The notes under the pieces: generated by a model
What the model saw: the letters and a program-made list of their open reading frames with translations, nothing else
Told to the model about the DNA's origin: nothing
The model's database searches: none
From: Psychrobacter sp. TAE2020
GTDB taxonomy: Bacteria > Pseudomonadota > Gammaproteobacteria > Pseudomonadales > Moraxellaceae
Direction of reading: 5' to 3'
NCBI RefSeq assembly: GCF_018919485.1
Contig: NZ_JAHLMU010000001.1
Span: 1,113,373 to 1,177,372, forward strand
DNA length: 64,000 nucleotides
Made by a program: the position numbers and the translations under genes
In this document: positions 46,425-55,959 of the stretch, in pieces
Numbering within the stretch: position 1 is the first letter of the stretch
Layout: the number at the start of each line of letters is the position of its first letter

Positions 46425-46744
46425 AACGTATTCCTTACTGTTTTTAGTTAACGGTAACCAACAAACTGACTGCAAAATTCAATAATTGCTAGCTGCCTAA
46501 TATATGGGTGTTTTACTGGCTGTTGCAAGGGTTGATAGGTGGTTTTTACTAAACTTACACTCGATAAGGTAACTCCTAATCTGTAGCCGTCTATTACCCT
46601 TAACTGTCTACTAAGCTAAGCTTTAACAAGTTTTTGTAACTACAAATTATAGCGGGAAATCATGCAGCATAGTGCCTAGCGCTCCTATGATGCAGGGTGC
46701 AGCTTAATATCTATCAGCGGTTAACTCCAAACGTTTTAGAAAGC

Positions 46745-46775
46745 TTATTAATGCAAGCATATCTTGCATTAATAA
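46745..46775. promoter_or_regulatory. long palindrome, probable operator site 1
   Basis: TTATTAATGCAAG (46745-46757) and CTTGCATTAATAA (46763-46775) form a perfect 13-bp inverted repeat with spacer CATAT. The core AATGCAA-N7-TTGCATT recurs in site 2. It is about 310 bases before the aminotransferase start. Symmetry and repetition suggest a dimeric helix-turn-helix regulator. Confidence 0.65.
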
Positions 46776-46804
46776 TGTTATAAAGTGCTTGCAACCTTAA
46801 AGCA

Positions 46805-46825
46805 AATGCAATAATATCTTGCATT
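46805..46825. promoter_or_regulatory. palindrome, probable operator site 2
   Basis: AATGCAA (46805-46811), 7-base spacer ending ATATC, TTGCATT (46819-46825). It matches the core of site 1 at 19 of 21 positions and lies 55 bases downstream of it (just over five helical turns). Confidence 0.65.
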
Positions 46826-47086
46826 AAGCACTGAACAAAGTCTGCTTATTCTAAGAAGTTAAGCGCTAAGCACCCACTGTAATACTTAAATACCCTTATA
46901 AGATCCGTTTATAATTCTATGTAACCTAATCAGTATCCTGATGACTTATTATCAATGACTTTTAGTAGTTGACCTTTATCGTCGTTATTCTGATTAACAG
47001 TAATTGCAAACCGTCAACTATAGAGTAATTCATATGGCTTACCCCATAAGTCTTTAGTACTCTCTATAAAAAAGGGACAGATGATA

Positions 47087-48880
47087 ATGAATGATAATCA
47101 AGATAAGTTAGCCCAAGCTCAACGTTTAGTAGCATTACGTCGCAACAAAGGACTAACTGCCGCTCAGTTAGCACAGGCTATGACCGAAGCTGGCGCAAAA
47201 GTTAGCCGTGGCGCTATTTCTAACTGGGAGCGCGGTACTAACGGTATTGTCTCCTCTAAGCTCCCTACTCTAGCAAGCATACTAGGCTGTAGCGAAGGTT
47301 ACTTATTACGTGGCGACATCCAAACCGAGATAAGTATAAGCGAGAGTAGTAAGCACAGTAGTTCCAAATTAAAACAACAAGCAACACCCGTCATGGTTAG
47401 TCAGAAAAGTATTTCAACCCAAAACGTAACTCTAGCCGTTCCTATCGATAATCAGCTTCGCTCTACCAGTACTACTGACTCAGCGAAATCTGAAAGCGAC
47501 TCTTCAGCGGCTCCTGTTAAATATAGAAATTTGCAAGATAAACCAGCTAAGGATAGTAAAACTATGAGCCCATTAAAAAAATCCGATAAGTTACAAAACG
47601 TTTGTTATGATATCCGTGGCCCGTTACTAAAAGCGGCTAATAAAATGGAGTCAGAAGGTCAACGTATTCTTAAATTAAACGTAGGCAATCCAGCGCCTTT
47701 CGGTTTTGATGCCCCACCTGAAATCCTGCGTGACGTAGCCATGAATCTGCCTGATGCTATCGGTTATTCAGACTCGCAAGGTATATTTTCTGCACGCAAA
47801 GCGGTATTGCACTACTATCAAGCCAAAGGTTTGCTGTCAGCAGTAGATGTACGTGATGTCTATCTAGGTAACGGCGTCTCTGAGCTAATTGTTATGACTA
47901 TGCAAGCACTGATGAGTGATGGCGATGAGGTGCTGATTCCTATGCCTGATTACCCATTATGGACCGCAGCAGCTAACCTTGCTGGTGGTACTGCTGTGCA
48001 TTATCGTTGTAATGAAGAAGATAACTGGCATCCTGATATCGAAGATATCAAGTCTAAAATTACCAGCAAAACTAAAGGTATCGTTATCATTAACCCGAAC
48101 AACCCAACGGGTGCACTATATACTAATGAGCTATTAGAGCAGATCATTGAAGTAGCTATAGAACATGATTTAGTAATTATGGCTGATGAAATCTATGACC
48201 GAGTGCTTTATGACGACATGGTTCATACCCCAATGAGCACTTTGACCGATCAAGTATTAATTTTGTCGTATAGTGGCTTATCAAAATCACATCGTATTGC
48301 TGGTTTCCGTGCTGGTTGGATGATGGTTTCTGGCAAAAAGCAACATGCTACTGACTTCATCGAAGGTCTAGACATGCTAGCTTCTATGCGCTTGTGCTCT
48401 AACGTACCAGGCCAATATGCTATTCAAACAGCTATGGGCGGCTATCAGAGCATGAAAGAGCTAACCTCTACTAAAGGACGTCTGTTTAAGCAACGCGAAC
48501 TAACTATTTCTCGTCTTAATGCGATTCCAGGCATTTCTTGTACTATGCCTCAAGGTGCCTTTTACTGCTTCCCTAAAATGGATCCTGCTATTTACCCTGT
48601 CGAAAATGACATGGAATTCATGATGGACTTGTTGATTGAAGAAAAAGTACTAATGGTTCAAGGTACTGGCTTTAACTGGGACGCACCTGATCACTTCCGT
48701 GTGGTGTTCTTGCCGAACTTAGATGAGCTTGAGAACGCTATGGACCGCTTAGATCGCTTCTTCGCTAAGAAACGTAAGCAGTATGGTACTGATCAAGCCC
48801 AAAATCCTCGCGCTGTAGAAGTTAAAGCCGAAGACCATAAAAGCACTAAAGCTGCAAAACCTGAAACTTTAAATGCCTAA
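47087..48880 (+). CDS. alaA: XRE-type HTH domain fused to AlaA-type alanine transaminase
   Basis: About 597 residues. Residues ~5-75 are an XRE/Cro-type DNA-binding domain (LAQAMTEAGAKVSRGAISNW, then SSKLPTLASILGCSEGYLL). A low-complexity linker of ~85 residues follows, then a full AlaA-like class I aminotransferase collinear with the E. coli enzyme. NPNNPTGALY, ADEIYDRVLYDD and the PLP lysine in YSGLSKSHRIAGFRAGW (near residue 400) are present. E. coli AlaA is 405 residues without the HTH. AAGGGA is 9 bases from ATG 47087 and 3 from ATG 47081, favouring the former. An internal ATG at 47564 behind AAGGA could yield the enzyme alone. It could sense alanine or pyruvate status and bind the palindromes upstream. 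Confidence 0.92.
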   Translation: MNDNQDKLAQAQRLVALRRNKGLTAAQLAQAMTEAGAKVSRGAISNWERGTNGIVSSKLPTLASILGCSEGYLLRGDIQTEISISESSKHSSSKLKQQATPVMVSQKSISTQNVTLAVPIDNQLRSTSTTDSAKSESDSSAAPVKYRNLQDKPAKDSKTMSPLKKSDKLQNVCYDIRGPLLKAANKMESEGQRILKLNVGNPAPFGFDAPPEILRDVAMNLPDAIGYSDSQGIFSARKAVLHYYQAKGLLSAVDVRDVYLGNGVSELIVMTMQALMSDGDEVLIPMPDYPLWTAAANLAGGTAVHYRCNEEDNWHPDIEDIKSKITSKTKGIVIINPNNPTGALYTNELLEQIIEVAIEHDLVIMADEIYDRVLYDDMVHTPMSTLTDQVLILSYSGLSKSHRIAGFRAGWMMVSGKKQHATDFIEGLDMLASMRLCSNVPGQYAIQTAMGGYQSMKELTSTKGRLFKQRELTISRLNAIPGISCTMPQGAFYCFPKMDPAIYPVENDMEFMMDLLIEEKVLMVQGTGFNWDAPDHFRVVFLPNLDELENAMDRLDRFFAKKRKQYGTDQAQNPRAVEVKAEDHKSTKAAKPETLNA

Positions 48881-48936
48881 AAGCTGTAAGGTAATAACGA
48901 TTTAAGTCTATTAAATAGTTAGACCCTTAAGCAATA

Positions 48937-48975
48937 AAAAAACGCTTAGCGATATTGAATCGCTAAGCGTTTTTT
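48937..48975 (+). terminator. terminator after the HTH-aminotransferase
   Basis: AACGCTTAGCG/CGCTAAGCGTT perfect 11-bp stem, preceded by A-run and followed by seven T; probably bidirectional with the converging phosphate carrier gene. Confidence 0.92.
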
Positions 48976-49058
48976 TATTGTTTACCCTGTTTATGGGCTA
49001 ATAGCTTTCAGCAAGTCTCAAAGCTGACTATCTACTGCTCACGCAACAGAGCAGAACC

Positions 49059-50666
49059 CTAGAAAATCTGCTTAAGTATAATAAAGCTTATCGCTGACAT
49101 AATAGCAGCGGCAGGTAAGGTAATAATCCAAGCCAAACCAATAGGCTTCATCAACGCCCAGTTAGTATCTCTGTTGACGATGCCGATACCCAATACTGCA
49201 CCCACTAAAGTATGAGTACTCGATACTGGTAGCCCCATAGTTGACGCGCCCATTACCACAGCGGCAGCGGCTAACTCTGCTGAAAAACCTGAAGCTGGGT
49301 GCATTTTGGCCAAATTAGTACCAACTGTTTGAATCACTTCTTTACCAATGAACCAAAGACCCACAATAAGCGCCACACCAAAGGTTAGCATCACTGCTGG
49401 TGGCACAACCGCTTGCGAGGCTATGCTATTAGTACGAATAACGTCCATAATTGCGGCAAAAGGTCCAACTGCGTTAGCGATATCGTTGGAACCATGACTG
49501 AAGGCAAAGGCGGAAGCTGTGAATACTTGCATCCAGCTGAACATAATGAAGGTGGCTTTGGTCAAGTCCTCTTTATGCTTGCCACGGATACTTTTGGTAT
49601 AAATATAAGTTGCCAACCAAACTAAGGCGGCTATCATACCCATGATCAAAAACCCTTGCAGGGTAGTCATATTACTATTGACGTTTTTAAGACCTTTGAA
49701 GACTACTAACGAGGACATGACTGCCCCGCCTGCAGCGGCAATAATAGGTACCCATTTTTTTAGAGCTTTGAGCGTATCAAGATCATTGCGCTCATGCTCA
49801 ATTTTATAAAGATCTTTATAATAATCAGTTTCTATATCATCAATAGTACAATCATCGTCTCGATATATCTCTTGATCACGAAGCATCGCAGAGGTATACG
49901 CTAGCTGCTCTGACTCAGACATATTATCCAAAAAGACTTTATGCTGGTTCTTTAGTTCTTTTTTACTTTCTTTAAGAACCGCAATATGCGCTTCTGTTCT
50001 ATCATTATAATCAATGATATTTTTCTTGATTTGCCCATAAAGTAGATAAGCAATTACCCCACCTAATAGCGGAGAGATTACCCAAGAGATAGCTATCGTG
50101 CCTATGGTGTTCCAATCTACTGTAGATAAAGCGGTGTCAGTACCACCCAAATCATAACCGAGTACGATAGAGCTACCGATTACCCCACCAATGATGGCAT
50201 GAGTAGTCGATACTGGTAAGCCTTTACGAGTGGCAAATAATAGCCAAAACGCCGCTGCGATTAAAGCTGACAGCATCACATAGATGAACTGGTTGGGCGA
50301 GACCGTCATACCATCTAAGTCGACGATACCTTTACGAATAGTATCGGTAACTGCTCCACCTGCCAATACGGCACCGGACACCTCAAATATAGCGGCCACC
50401 CCAAGTGCTTGTGGGATAGTTAGCGTACCTGCACCTACTGAAGTACCAAATGAATTGGCAACATCATTGCCGCCAATGTTGAATGCCATAAAGATACCAA
50501 AAGCAGTAGCGACGATAAATAACGTCGTCTGCTGATGCATAGTGTAATCTAGACCCCACCACAAAAAGTAGCTGGTCATAGCAATCAGTAGAATGCCAAA
50601 AAATAGATTAACTTTCATAGAGCCAATTTGTTTGTTGGACTCTGTAGGACTACTACTAATACCCAT
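49059..50666 (-). CDS. inorganic phosphate transporter, PiT family
   Basis: A 535-residue inner-membrane phosphate (metal-phosphate) symporter. The two inverted PHO4 repeats each have the signature: FNIGGNDVANSFGTSVGAGT near the N-terminus and FSHGSNDIANAVGPFAA in the C-terminal half, each followed by VSTTHA or VSSTHT. A ~130-residue hydrophilic loop (about 205-305) separates the halves, as in PitA. Upstream is a polyphosphate kinase 2-type gene on the same strand, a plausible functional pair. Confidence 0.93.
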   Translation of the reverse strand: MGISSSPTESNKQIGSMKVNLFFGILLIAMTSYFLWWGLDYTMHQQTTLFIVATAFGIFMAFNIGGNDVANSFGTSVGAGTLTIPQALGVAAIFEVSGAVLAGGAVTDTIRKGIVDLDGMTVSPNQFIYVMLSALIAAAFWLLFATRKGLPVSTTHAIIGGVIGSSIVLGYDLGGTDTALSTVDWNTIGTIAISWVISPLLGGVIAYLLYGQIKKNIIDYNDRTEAHIAVLKESKKELKNQHKVFLDNMSESEQLAYTSAMLRDQEIYRDDDCTIDDIETDYYKDLYKIEHERNDLDTLKALKKWVPIIAAAGGAVMSSLVVFKGLKNVNSNMTTLQGFLIMGMIAALVWLATYIYTKSIRGKHKEDLTKATFIMFSWMQVFTASAFAFSHGSNDIANAVGPFAAIMDVIRTNSIASQAVVPPAVMLTFGVALIVGLWFIGKEVIQTVGTNLAKMHPASGFSAELAAAAVVMGASTMGLPVSSTHTLVGAVLGIGIVNRDTNWALMKPIGLAWIITLPAAAIMSAISFIILKQIF

Positions 50667-51175
50667 AGGTTAATACGCCTTGCGTAAACTTAATAAAGAG
50701 GCTTGCGATTGATAACGCCACCCTGTTACTTACTATAAGTTATCAGTTATTGATCTCATATCATAAATAGCAGCGTAAAGTGATGATGTAAATTATAGAC
50801 AAATCTTTGATAAGATCAGCCTATAGTTCAAAAGAACTTAAATAGGTTGTATTCAAAACTGCGGGCATCATTATAGTGCTTATGACAATAATAATGTTTA
50901 ATTTATAGCTTATTGATAGTGTTTTTTTAATTAAAAGCACTTTTTGCTATCTAATTATTGCTTATTTACCTATTAGGTCAGCTTCATAACTGAACAGCCT
51001 AAGTGCTCATTGGCTACATTATGAGCATTCAGCAACCATTGTCAAAGTAATTATGTATACTATTAGTACCCCCTGAACAGCCAATTCTTAGTCTTGATTG
51101 CAGGCTAGTACTCAATATTAGTATGTAATATTCTCATTTAGACATTAAATGAGCACTAAGTGGCTGTTTTAGAGT
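50667..51175. other. 509-base gap between the PPK2 and PiT genes
   Basis: No gene. Contains a candidate small inverted-repeat element at 50991-51171 (separate entry). The decamer CTGAACAGCC occurs at 50990 and again near 51074. Confidence 0.5.
50991..51171. mobile_element. possible MITE-like element with ~20-bp inverted ends
   Basis: The left end (AACAGCC..TAAGTGCTCATT, 50993-51011) is complementary to the right end (AATGAGCACTAAGTGGCTGTT, 51148-51168) with a 2-base indel. The ~180-base size and lack of coding fit a miniature inverted-repeat element. No clear target duplication is visible, and the pairing could instead be a large terminator-like fold after the PPK2 gene. Confidence 0.35.
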
Positions 51176-52903
51176 TTACAGCTGTAGTCGTGCCTCAAGC
51201 TGCTCGATCGCATGATCTAATACTTGCAAACGCGCTTGGCGTTTATCATTAGTAGCTACCACGCACCAAGGTGCTGCTGCTGTATCGGTACGTGCCAGCA
51301 TGTCAGCAGCGGCTTGTACATAGTCTTTCCATTTATCGCGGTTGCGCCAATCATCATCAGTCAGTTTGAACTGTTTATGCGGAGTATCACGTCTATCCTC
51401 AAAGCGCTCGAGCTGTTCCTCTTGGTCAATAGCTAACCAGTATTTGATCACTAGCGTCCCAGCATTTACTAAATCAGCCTCAAAACGGTTGATTTCGTCA
51501 TAAGCACGCTGCCAATCAGTAGGATCTGATAATGCCTCAACGCGCTCTACTAATACTCTGCCATACCAAGTACGATCAAAGATAGCAATACGGCTGATAC
51601 GATCCGTTTGCTCATTAGGTAATCGCGTCCAAAACCGCCATAAATAAGGATGCTGCAACTCATATAGCATCGGTGCGCCAATATTATAAATCTGGTACTC
51701 GCGTGGATCGAATGGTGCTACCATTCTTTTGATAGAGCCGCCCTTACCAGCAGCATCCATACCCTCAAAAGCAAAAACTACATGTCGGCCGTTACGGGCT
51801 CGTATTAGCTTGGCAAGCTTGGCTTGTTTGACAGCCAACTGCTCACTATAATCTGATTTATCTAACTCAGATTTTTTAACGGTAGTCAGTTGCTTAGGAA
51901 TATCAACAGCAGCAAACGGCACAGCTTGACAGGATTGCTGCGCGAAACTTGTAGAGATATCTGTGGCAGGCATTTGACTACTCACTAATGCACCTTGCAT
52001 CGCTTGTAGTACTTCGTGACAGAAGCTCATCGCTGCCTGCGACTTGTCACTACCATTGATAATTACCCAATCCCCTTGCTCTCGCAACACAGCGCTAGCA
52101 ACCAGATTGAACTGCGCAACTATTTCAGCAGCACTCCAGTCAACTTGATACAAAAACTGCGGATCAGCTTCATCATCATTTAGGCGCTCTTTTAGGGTGT
52201 CGACGTCTATATGGAACCAGCACTTTAATACTTTAGTATGATTGTCTGCCAAGTCACGCTCAAAAGCGGCAAGCTCTTTTAGTTGTTGTTGCAGATAGAG
52301 TTGCCATTCAATAATCGGTAGCGCTTGTAGCTTATCGGAAGTGGTATCATTAGAAGTGGCACTAGTAGATGAGTTGTCTTTATCTTTATTCTCTTTGCCT
52401 TTATTATTGTTAGTGGCTTCAGTGTCGCTAAGATCATCCAATCCTACCATACGCATGACATTGTAGAGTAAGTCGGCGTACCAGTTACCGAAATACACCA
52501 TCACATCACCGTGACGCGGCATAGCTTTAGTATGTGCTTGCCATATAGGCTGATAGGCTAATGGTGGATAACCAATAGTCGCCTCCACTTTTAATAGTCG
52601 CGGGTCTACCCACTGCCGTAATTGCTTAACAGCGGTGCCCTTACCGGCTTGTTCCATGCCGTTCACTAGCACTAATAAACCGGTAGGCTTATTGGTCGGT
52701 GAGGGGGTCTGCTGGCGCGTCGCTCGCAGGGCAAATTGGGCAGTGACTAGTGCTAGCCTCAATTCATCTTTATTCAATGAAAACTCACTCAGTGGATTAG
52801 GAGTCAAACGCTCACTTACCACTTGGGCAGCGAGGTGATCGCTAGCTGCTCGCGCTACCCTCTTAGAATCATTCTGCTTATCGCTCTTGCTATTTTTAGA
52901 CAT
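51176..52903 (-). CDS. pap: polyphosphate:AMP phosphotransferase (PPK2 class II, two-domain)
   Basis: Uses polyphosphate to phosphorylate AMP. It has ~575 residues with two fused PPK2 domains. Domain 1 has Walker A VNGMEQAGKGTAVKQL and a degenerate lid. Domain 2 has FEGMDAAGKGGSIKRM, lid DPREYQIYNIGAP and FDRTWYGRVLVERVE, the active half in known two-domain enzymes. A Lys/Asn/Thr-rich low-complexity insertion (about residues 165-200) makes it longer than typical (~475-500). ATG 52903 has GAGG 6 bases upstream; the GTG at 52915 is unlikely. PiT lies downstream on the same strand. Confidence 0.9.
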   Translation of the reverse strand: MSKNSKSDKQNDSKRVARAASDHLAAQVVSERLTPNPLSEFSLNKDELRLALVTAQFALRATRQQTPSPTNKPTGLLVLVNGMEQAGKGTAVKQLRQWVDPRLLKVEATIGYPPLAYQPIWQAHTKAMPRHGDVMVYFGNWYADLLYNVMRMVGLDDLSDTEATNNNKGKENKDKDNSSTSATSNDTTSDKLQALPIIEWQLYLQQQLKELAAFERDLADNHTKVLKCWFHIDVDTLKERLNDDEADPQFLYQVDWSAAEIVAQFNLVASAVLREQGDWVIINGSDKSQAAMSFCHEVLQAMQGALVSSQMPATDISTSFAQQSCQAVPFAAVDIPKQLTTVKKSELDKSDYSEQLAVKQAKLAKLIRARNGRHVVFAFEGMDAAGKGGSIKRMVAPFDPREYQIYNIGAPMLYELQHPYLWRFWTRLPNEQTDRISRIAIFDRTWYGRVLVERVEALSDPTDWQRAYDEINRFEADLVNAGTLVIKYWLAIDQEEQLERFEDRRDTPHKQFKLTDDDWRNRDKWKDYVQAAADMLARTDTAAAPWCVVATNDKRQARLQVLDHAIEQLEARLQL

Positions 52904-53220
52904 AATTGGCCTCACTATAGTGGTAGTAATTTAGCGGTAGTGATTTGCGCAAATTCTGTTAATCACAGTACTCATTTGGCGCTAAGATAACTGAGCTAAG
53001 TAACAGTTTGACATTTGTATTAATGGCGGTTTTATTTTATGGTGATATACACCAGCAATAATAACTTTTATCTGTAGCCGTTATACTATCTTTAGATACT
53101 ACTGGGGCAGGTTGAACCGTCAAACACCACACTTATACATTTTTGGCAGAGACTATTTTTAGGTGCTGATTTTAAAATGGTAACAAGACAATGATTTAAA
53201 ATTACACAGGATTAGCTGTC
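52904..53220. other. divergent promoter region
   Basis: About 317 bases between the PPK2 gene and the first FFLEELY-type gene. Nothing beyond AT-rich promoter-like sequence is seen. Confidence 0.5.
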
Positions 53221-53931
53221 ATGTCTGCTTTCTTAGAGTTACAACAACATTTGACGCGCTATTGGGCACTTCCTTATCATGATGACCCTCAGCTTAATAC
53301 GGTATTAAATCAAGTACAAGCTTGGCAGCGTATTCGTATTCAACATACTCATAATGAGCTGTTCCAACAGCCCAATAACCAGCTAATGGCAAAATACTTC
53401 CTCACTCAACTCTACGGTGGTCAAGAGTTTAAAATGTTGGCAGTACAATTGGCCCGTATTTTACCCAAAGCCCAAAAGATCGAAAGCTTAATCAAAGAGT
53501 CAGCGTTGCAAACAGGAAGCATGTCCATCGGAGCGGCTGTTTTGGCCATTGAATTGGACTTACATCTGGCGCAGTGGTTGGTTGCTCGCGATTTGCCAGT
53601 CACTGAAAAAAACATCATGATCGCTTATAGTGTTATCGACGAATCTGTCGAGCGTCGTAATCAAATAGAGGGTTTAAAGGAAGTCTGCTATCGCACTGAC
53701 AAATACCTAAACTCCTTCTTATTACAAAAAGCCTTTCAGTTAGCTAAAAGTACAGTTTATCATCTCAACTATCAACTGTTATATGATTTCGTGGCAGCTG
53801 GTTTTGAAGCCATGAAGCCGCTTGATAGTGTTAAGAGTTTTATTGATCCATTTTGTCAACGTGAGTTGATGATTATAGACCAAATACACGATAATAAAGA
53901 CGACAAGCACACTGGGTTTTCTGTATCATAG
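53221..53931 (+). CDS. FFLEELY-motif type protein, copy 1
   Basis: A 236-residue, mostly helical soluble protein. The motif YFLTQLYGG (about residues 60-68) corresponds to the FFLEELY signature of a family I know from Moraxellaceae, where a member precedes ubiE. Function unknown. AGGAT lies 9 bases before the ATG. The downstream neighbour is a ~58% identical paralogue in tandem, only 61 bases away. Other shared blocks are EVCYRTDKYLNSF and SFIDPFCQREL. Confidence 0.75.
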   Translation: MSAFLELQQHLTRYWALPYHDDPQLNTVLNQVQAWQRIRIQHTHNELFQQPNNQLMAKYFLTQLYGGQEFKMLAVQLARILPKAQKIESLIKESALQTGSMSIGAAVLAIELDLHLAQWLVARDLPVTEKNIMIAYSVIDESVERRNQIEGLKEVCYRTDKYLNSFLLQKAFQLAKSTVYHLNYQLLYDFVAAGFEAMKPLDSVKSFIDPFCQRELMIIDQIHDNKDDKHTGFSVS

Positions 53932-53992
53932 GCTCGCCATATTTAGCAAAATTAATTAGTAAAACTTAATGATTATAATAGGATTATAGACT

Positions 53993-54706
53993 ATGTCTGC
54001 TCTATCAGAACTGCAACGCCATTTGACCAACTATTGGGCACTGCCCTATCACCAAGACGCTGAGCTTAATACTAAGCTTAATGAAGTACAAGCTTGGCAA
54101 CGTGCGCGTATCCAACGCACTCATAGCGCTTTATTCGAGCAGCCAAAGAATAAACCAATGGCTGATTACTTCCTTACTCAGCTTTACGGTGGTGATGAGT
54201 TCAAGCTTTTAGCCAAACAATTGGAGCGCATTCTACCGAAAGCTAAAAAGCTTGAACGCCTTGCCAAAGAGTCCGCTTTAGAGACTGGTAGTATGGCAAT
54301 TCAAGCCGCTATCTTAGCTATTGAGTTAGACATGCACTTAGCACAATGGTTAATTGCTAATGAGTTAACCGTCAATGAAAATAACATGTTGGCAGCCTAT
54401 CGTGAGGTTGATGAAGCTGCTGAGCGTCGTATCCAAATTAGCAATCTCAAGGAGGTCTGTTATCGTACGGATAAATACTTGAATTCATTTGTATTACGCA
54501 AGGCCTTCGGCTTAGCCAAAGGTACCGCTTATCGTCATGGCTATCAGCCGCTATATGACTTCATTGATGCCGGTTTTGCTGCTATGAAACCCTTAAAAAG
54601 TGTTAGTGGTTTTATTGACCCCTTCTGTGAACTTGAGCTGACCATTATTGACCGAGTTCACCAAGCGGATAATGGCGATGACACCTCAGTATTTGAGGTA
54701 TCATAA
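53993..54706 (+). CDS. FFLEELY-motif type protein, copy 2
   Basis: A 237-residue paralogue of the upstream gene with the same architecture: SALSELQRHLTNYWALPYH at the start, YFLTQLYGGDEFK, then EVCYRTDKYLNSF and GFIDPFCELEL. Tandem duplication is the simplest origin. It ends 88 bases before ubiE on the same strand, so a link to ubiquinone synthesis or its membrane complex is possible but unproven. Confidence 0.78.
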   Translation: MSALSELQRHLTNYWALPYHQDAELNTKLNEVQAWQRARIQRTHSALFEQPKNKPMADYFLTQLYGGDEFKLLAKQLERILPKAKKLERLAKESALETGSMAIQAAILAIELDMHLAQWLIANELTVNENNMLAAYREVDEAAERRIQISNLKEVCYRTDKYLNSFVLRKAFGLAKGTAYRHGYQPLYDFIDAGFAAMKPLKSVSGFIDPFCELELTIIDRVHQADNGDDTSVFEVS

Positions 54707-54794
54707 GCTAATAATTTAATGACTCTAAAGTCAGCTGACAATGCTAACTAAACAGCTATAGTTATAGCCATAAAATAAGCAGTGAGAGAATATT

Positions 54795-55883
54795 ATGACA
54801 GACCATACCCCTAGTAAGCCAAACCATTCTGCAGATCCAAGCATGCAGGCAAGTAGTCATAGCCATATTCAAGATAAACTGATCAAAGAGAGTATCGCTC
54901 ATAAGCAGAATATCAGCGCACTAGCACAAGCTCGTCAAAGCCCTGTGCCTAACGCTGCTGAATTTACTCAAGTAGCCGACTTACCAGTAGGCACGCCACA
55001 AGGTCAACAGACTACTATGCCAAACAATAATAATAGCGCTAACAACGTACCAGTGCAGCCTTACTCTCTACCTACAGAAAAGCAAGGCGCTTTTAATCAG
55101 CGTGATGATATTAACAACCCTCACACTGCAGATACGGATGGTGCTGAAGAAACCCATTTTGGTTACCAAACCGTTAATAAAGCTGAAAAACAAGCACGCG
55201 TAGCTGATGTTTTTACTTCAGTAGCCAAAAAGTACGACATTATGAATGACTTGATGTCGTTTGGTATTCATCGTCTGTGGAAGCGTTATGCCATTAGCTT
55301 GTCTGGGGTTCGTGCAGGTCAGCATGTACTAGACATCGCCGGTGGTACTGGTGACTTGGCTAAAGTCTTTAGCCGCGAAGTGGGCCGTAATGGTCATGTG
55401 GTACTGTCGGATATTAATGCGGCAATGTTAGAAGTTGGTCGTGAGCGCTTGATCAATGCTGGCTGCAATAACGTAGATTTTGTCTTAGCTAATGCCGAGA
55501 CTCTTGCTCCGTTTGAAGATAATAGTTTTGATTTGCTCACTATCAGCTTTGGTCTGCGTAATGTGACTGATAAAGATGCCGCTCTACGTTCGATGTACCG
55601 TGTACTGAAGCCGGGCGGTCGCCTGTTGATCTTAGAGTTCTCTAAGCCTATCTTTGAGCCATTATCTAAAGCGTATGATTTATATTCATTCACTGCTCTG
55701 CCTATCATGGGTAAGATAGTTGCCAATGATTCAGAGAGCTACAAGTACTTAGCTGAATCGATTCGTATGCATCCGGATCAGCAAACGCTGAAGCAAATGA
55801 TGCAACAAGCAGGCTTCGAAAACTGTGACTATCATAATTTAACGGCGGGCATTGTAGCCGTGCATCGCGGTTTTAAGGCTTAA
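54795..55883 (+). CDS. ubiE: ubiquinone/menaquinone C-methyltransferase UbiE with long N-terminal extension
   Basis: SAM-dependent methylation of the quinone ring. The C-terminal ~245 residues match Ubi[45 protein letters not shown] motif [15 protein letters not shown], and [14 protein letters not shown]. About 118 extra residues precede it, rich in Ser, Gln, Asn and His with no recognisable domain; E. coli UbiE is 251 residues. No strong internal start was found, so the extension is probably translated. It is the first gene of ubiE-ubiJ-ubiB. Confidence 0.93.
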   Translation: MTDHTPSKPNHSADPSMQASSHSHIQDKLIKESIAHKQNISALAQARQSPVPNAAEFTQVADLPVGTPQGQQTTMPNNNNSANNVPVQPYSLPTEKQGAFNQRDDINNPHTADTDGAEETHFGYQTVNKAEKQARVADVFTSVAKKYDIMNDLMSFGIHRLWKRYAISLSGVRAGQHVLDIAGGTGDLAKVFSREVGRNGHVVLSDINAAMLEVGRERLINAGCNNVDFVLANAETLAPFEDNSFDLLTISFGLRNVTDKDAALRSMYRVLKPGGRLLILEFSKPIFEPLSKAYDLYSFTALPIMGKIVANDSESYKYLAESIRMHPDQQTLKQMMQQAGFENCDYHNLTAGIVAVHRGFKA

Positions 55884-55959
55884 TCGCTGCTCAAAAATGC
55901 AGCGGCTGGTAGGATAGTATTGTCGTTCAGATAAATTTAATTCAACAGGTGGGAATCTT

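Larger units (their letters stand above)
46425..47086. other. ~660-base divergent region with palindromic sites
   Basis: Between msrB and the HTH-aminotransferase. It contains the two AATGCAA-type palindromes (separate entries) and no gene. A further half-site CTTGCAA occurs at about 46788. Confidence 0.6.
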
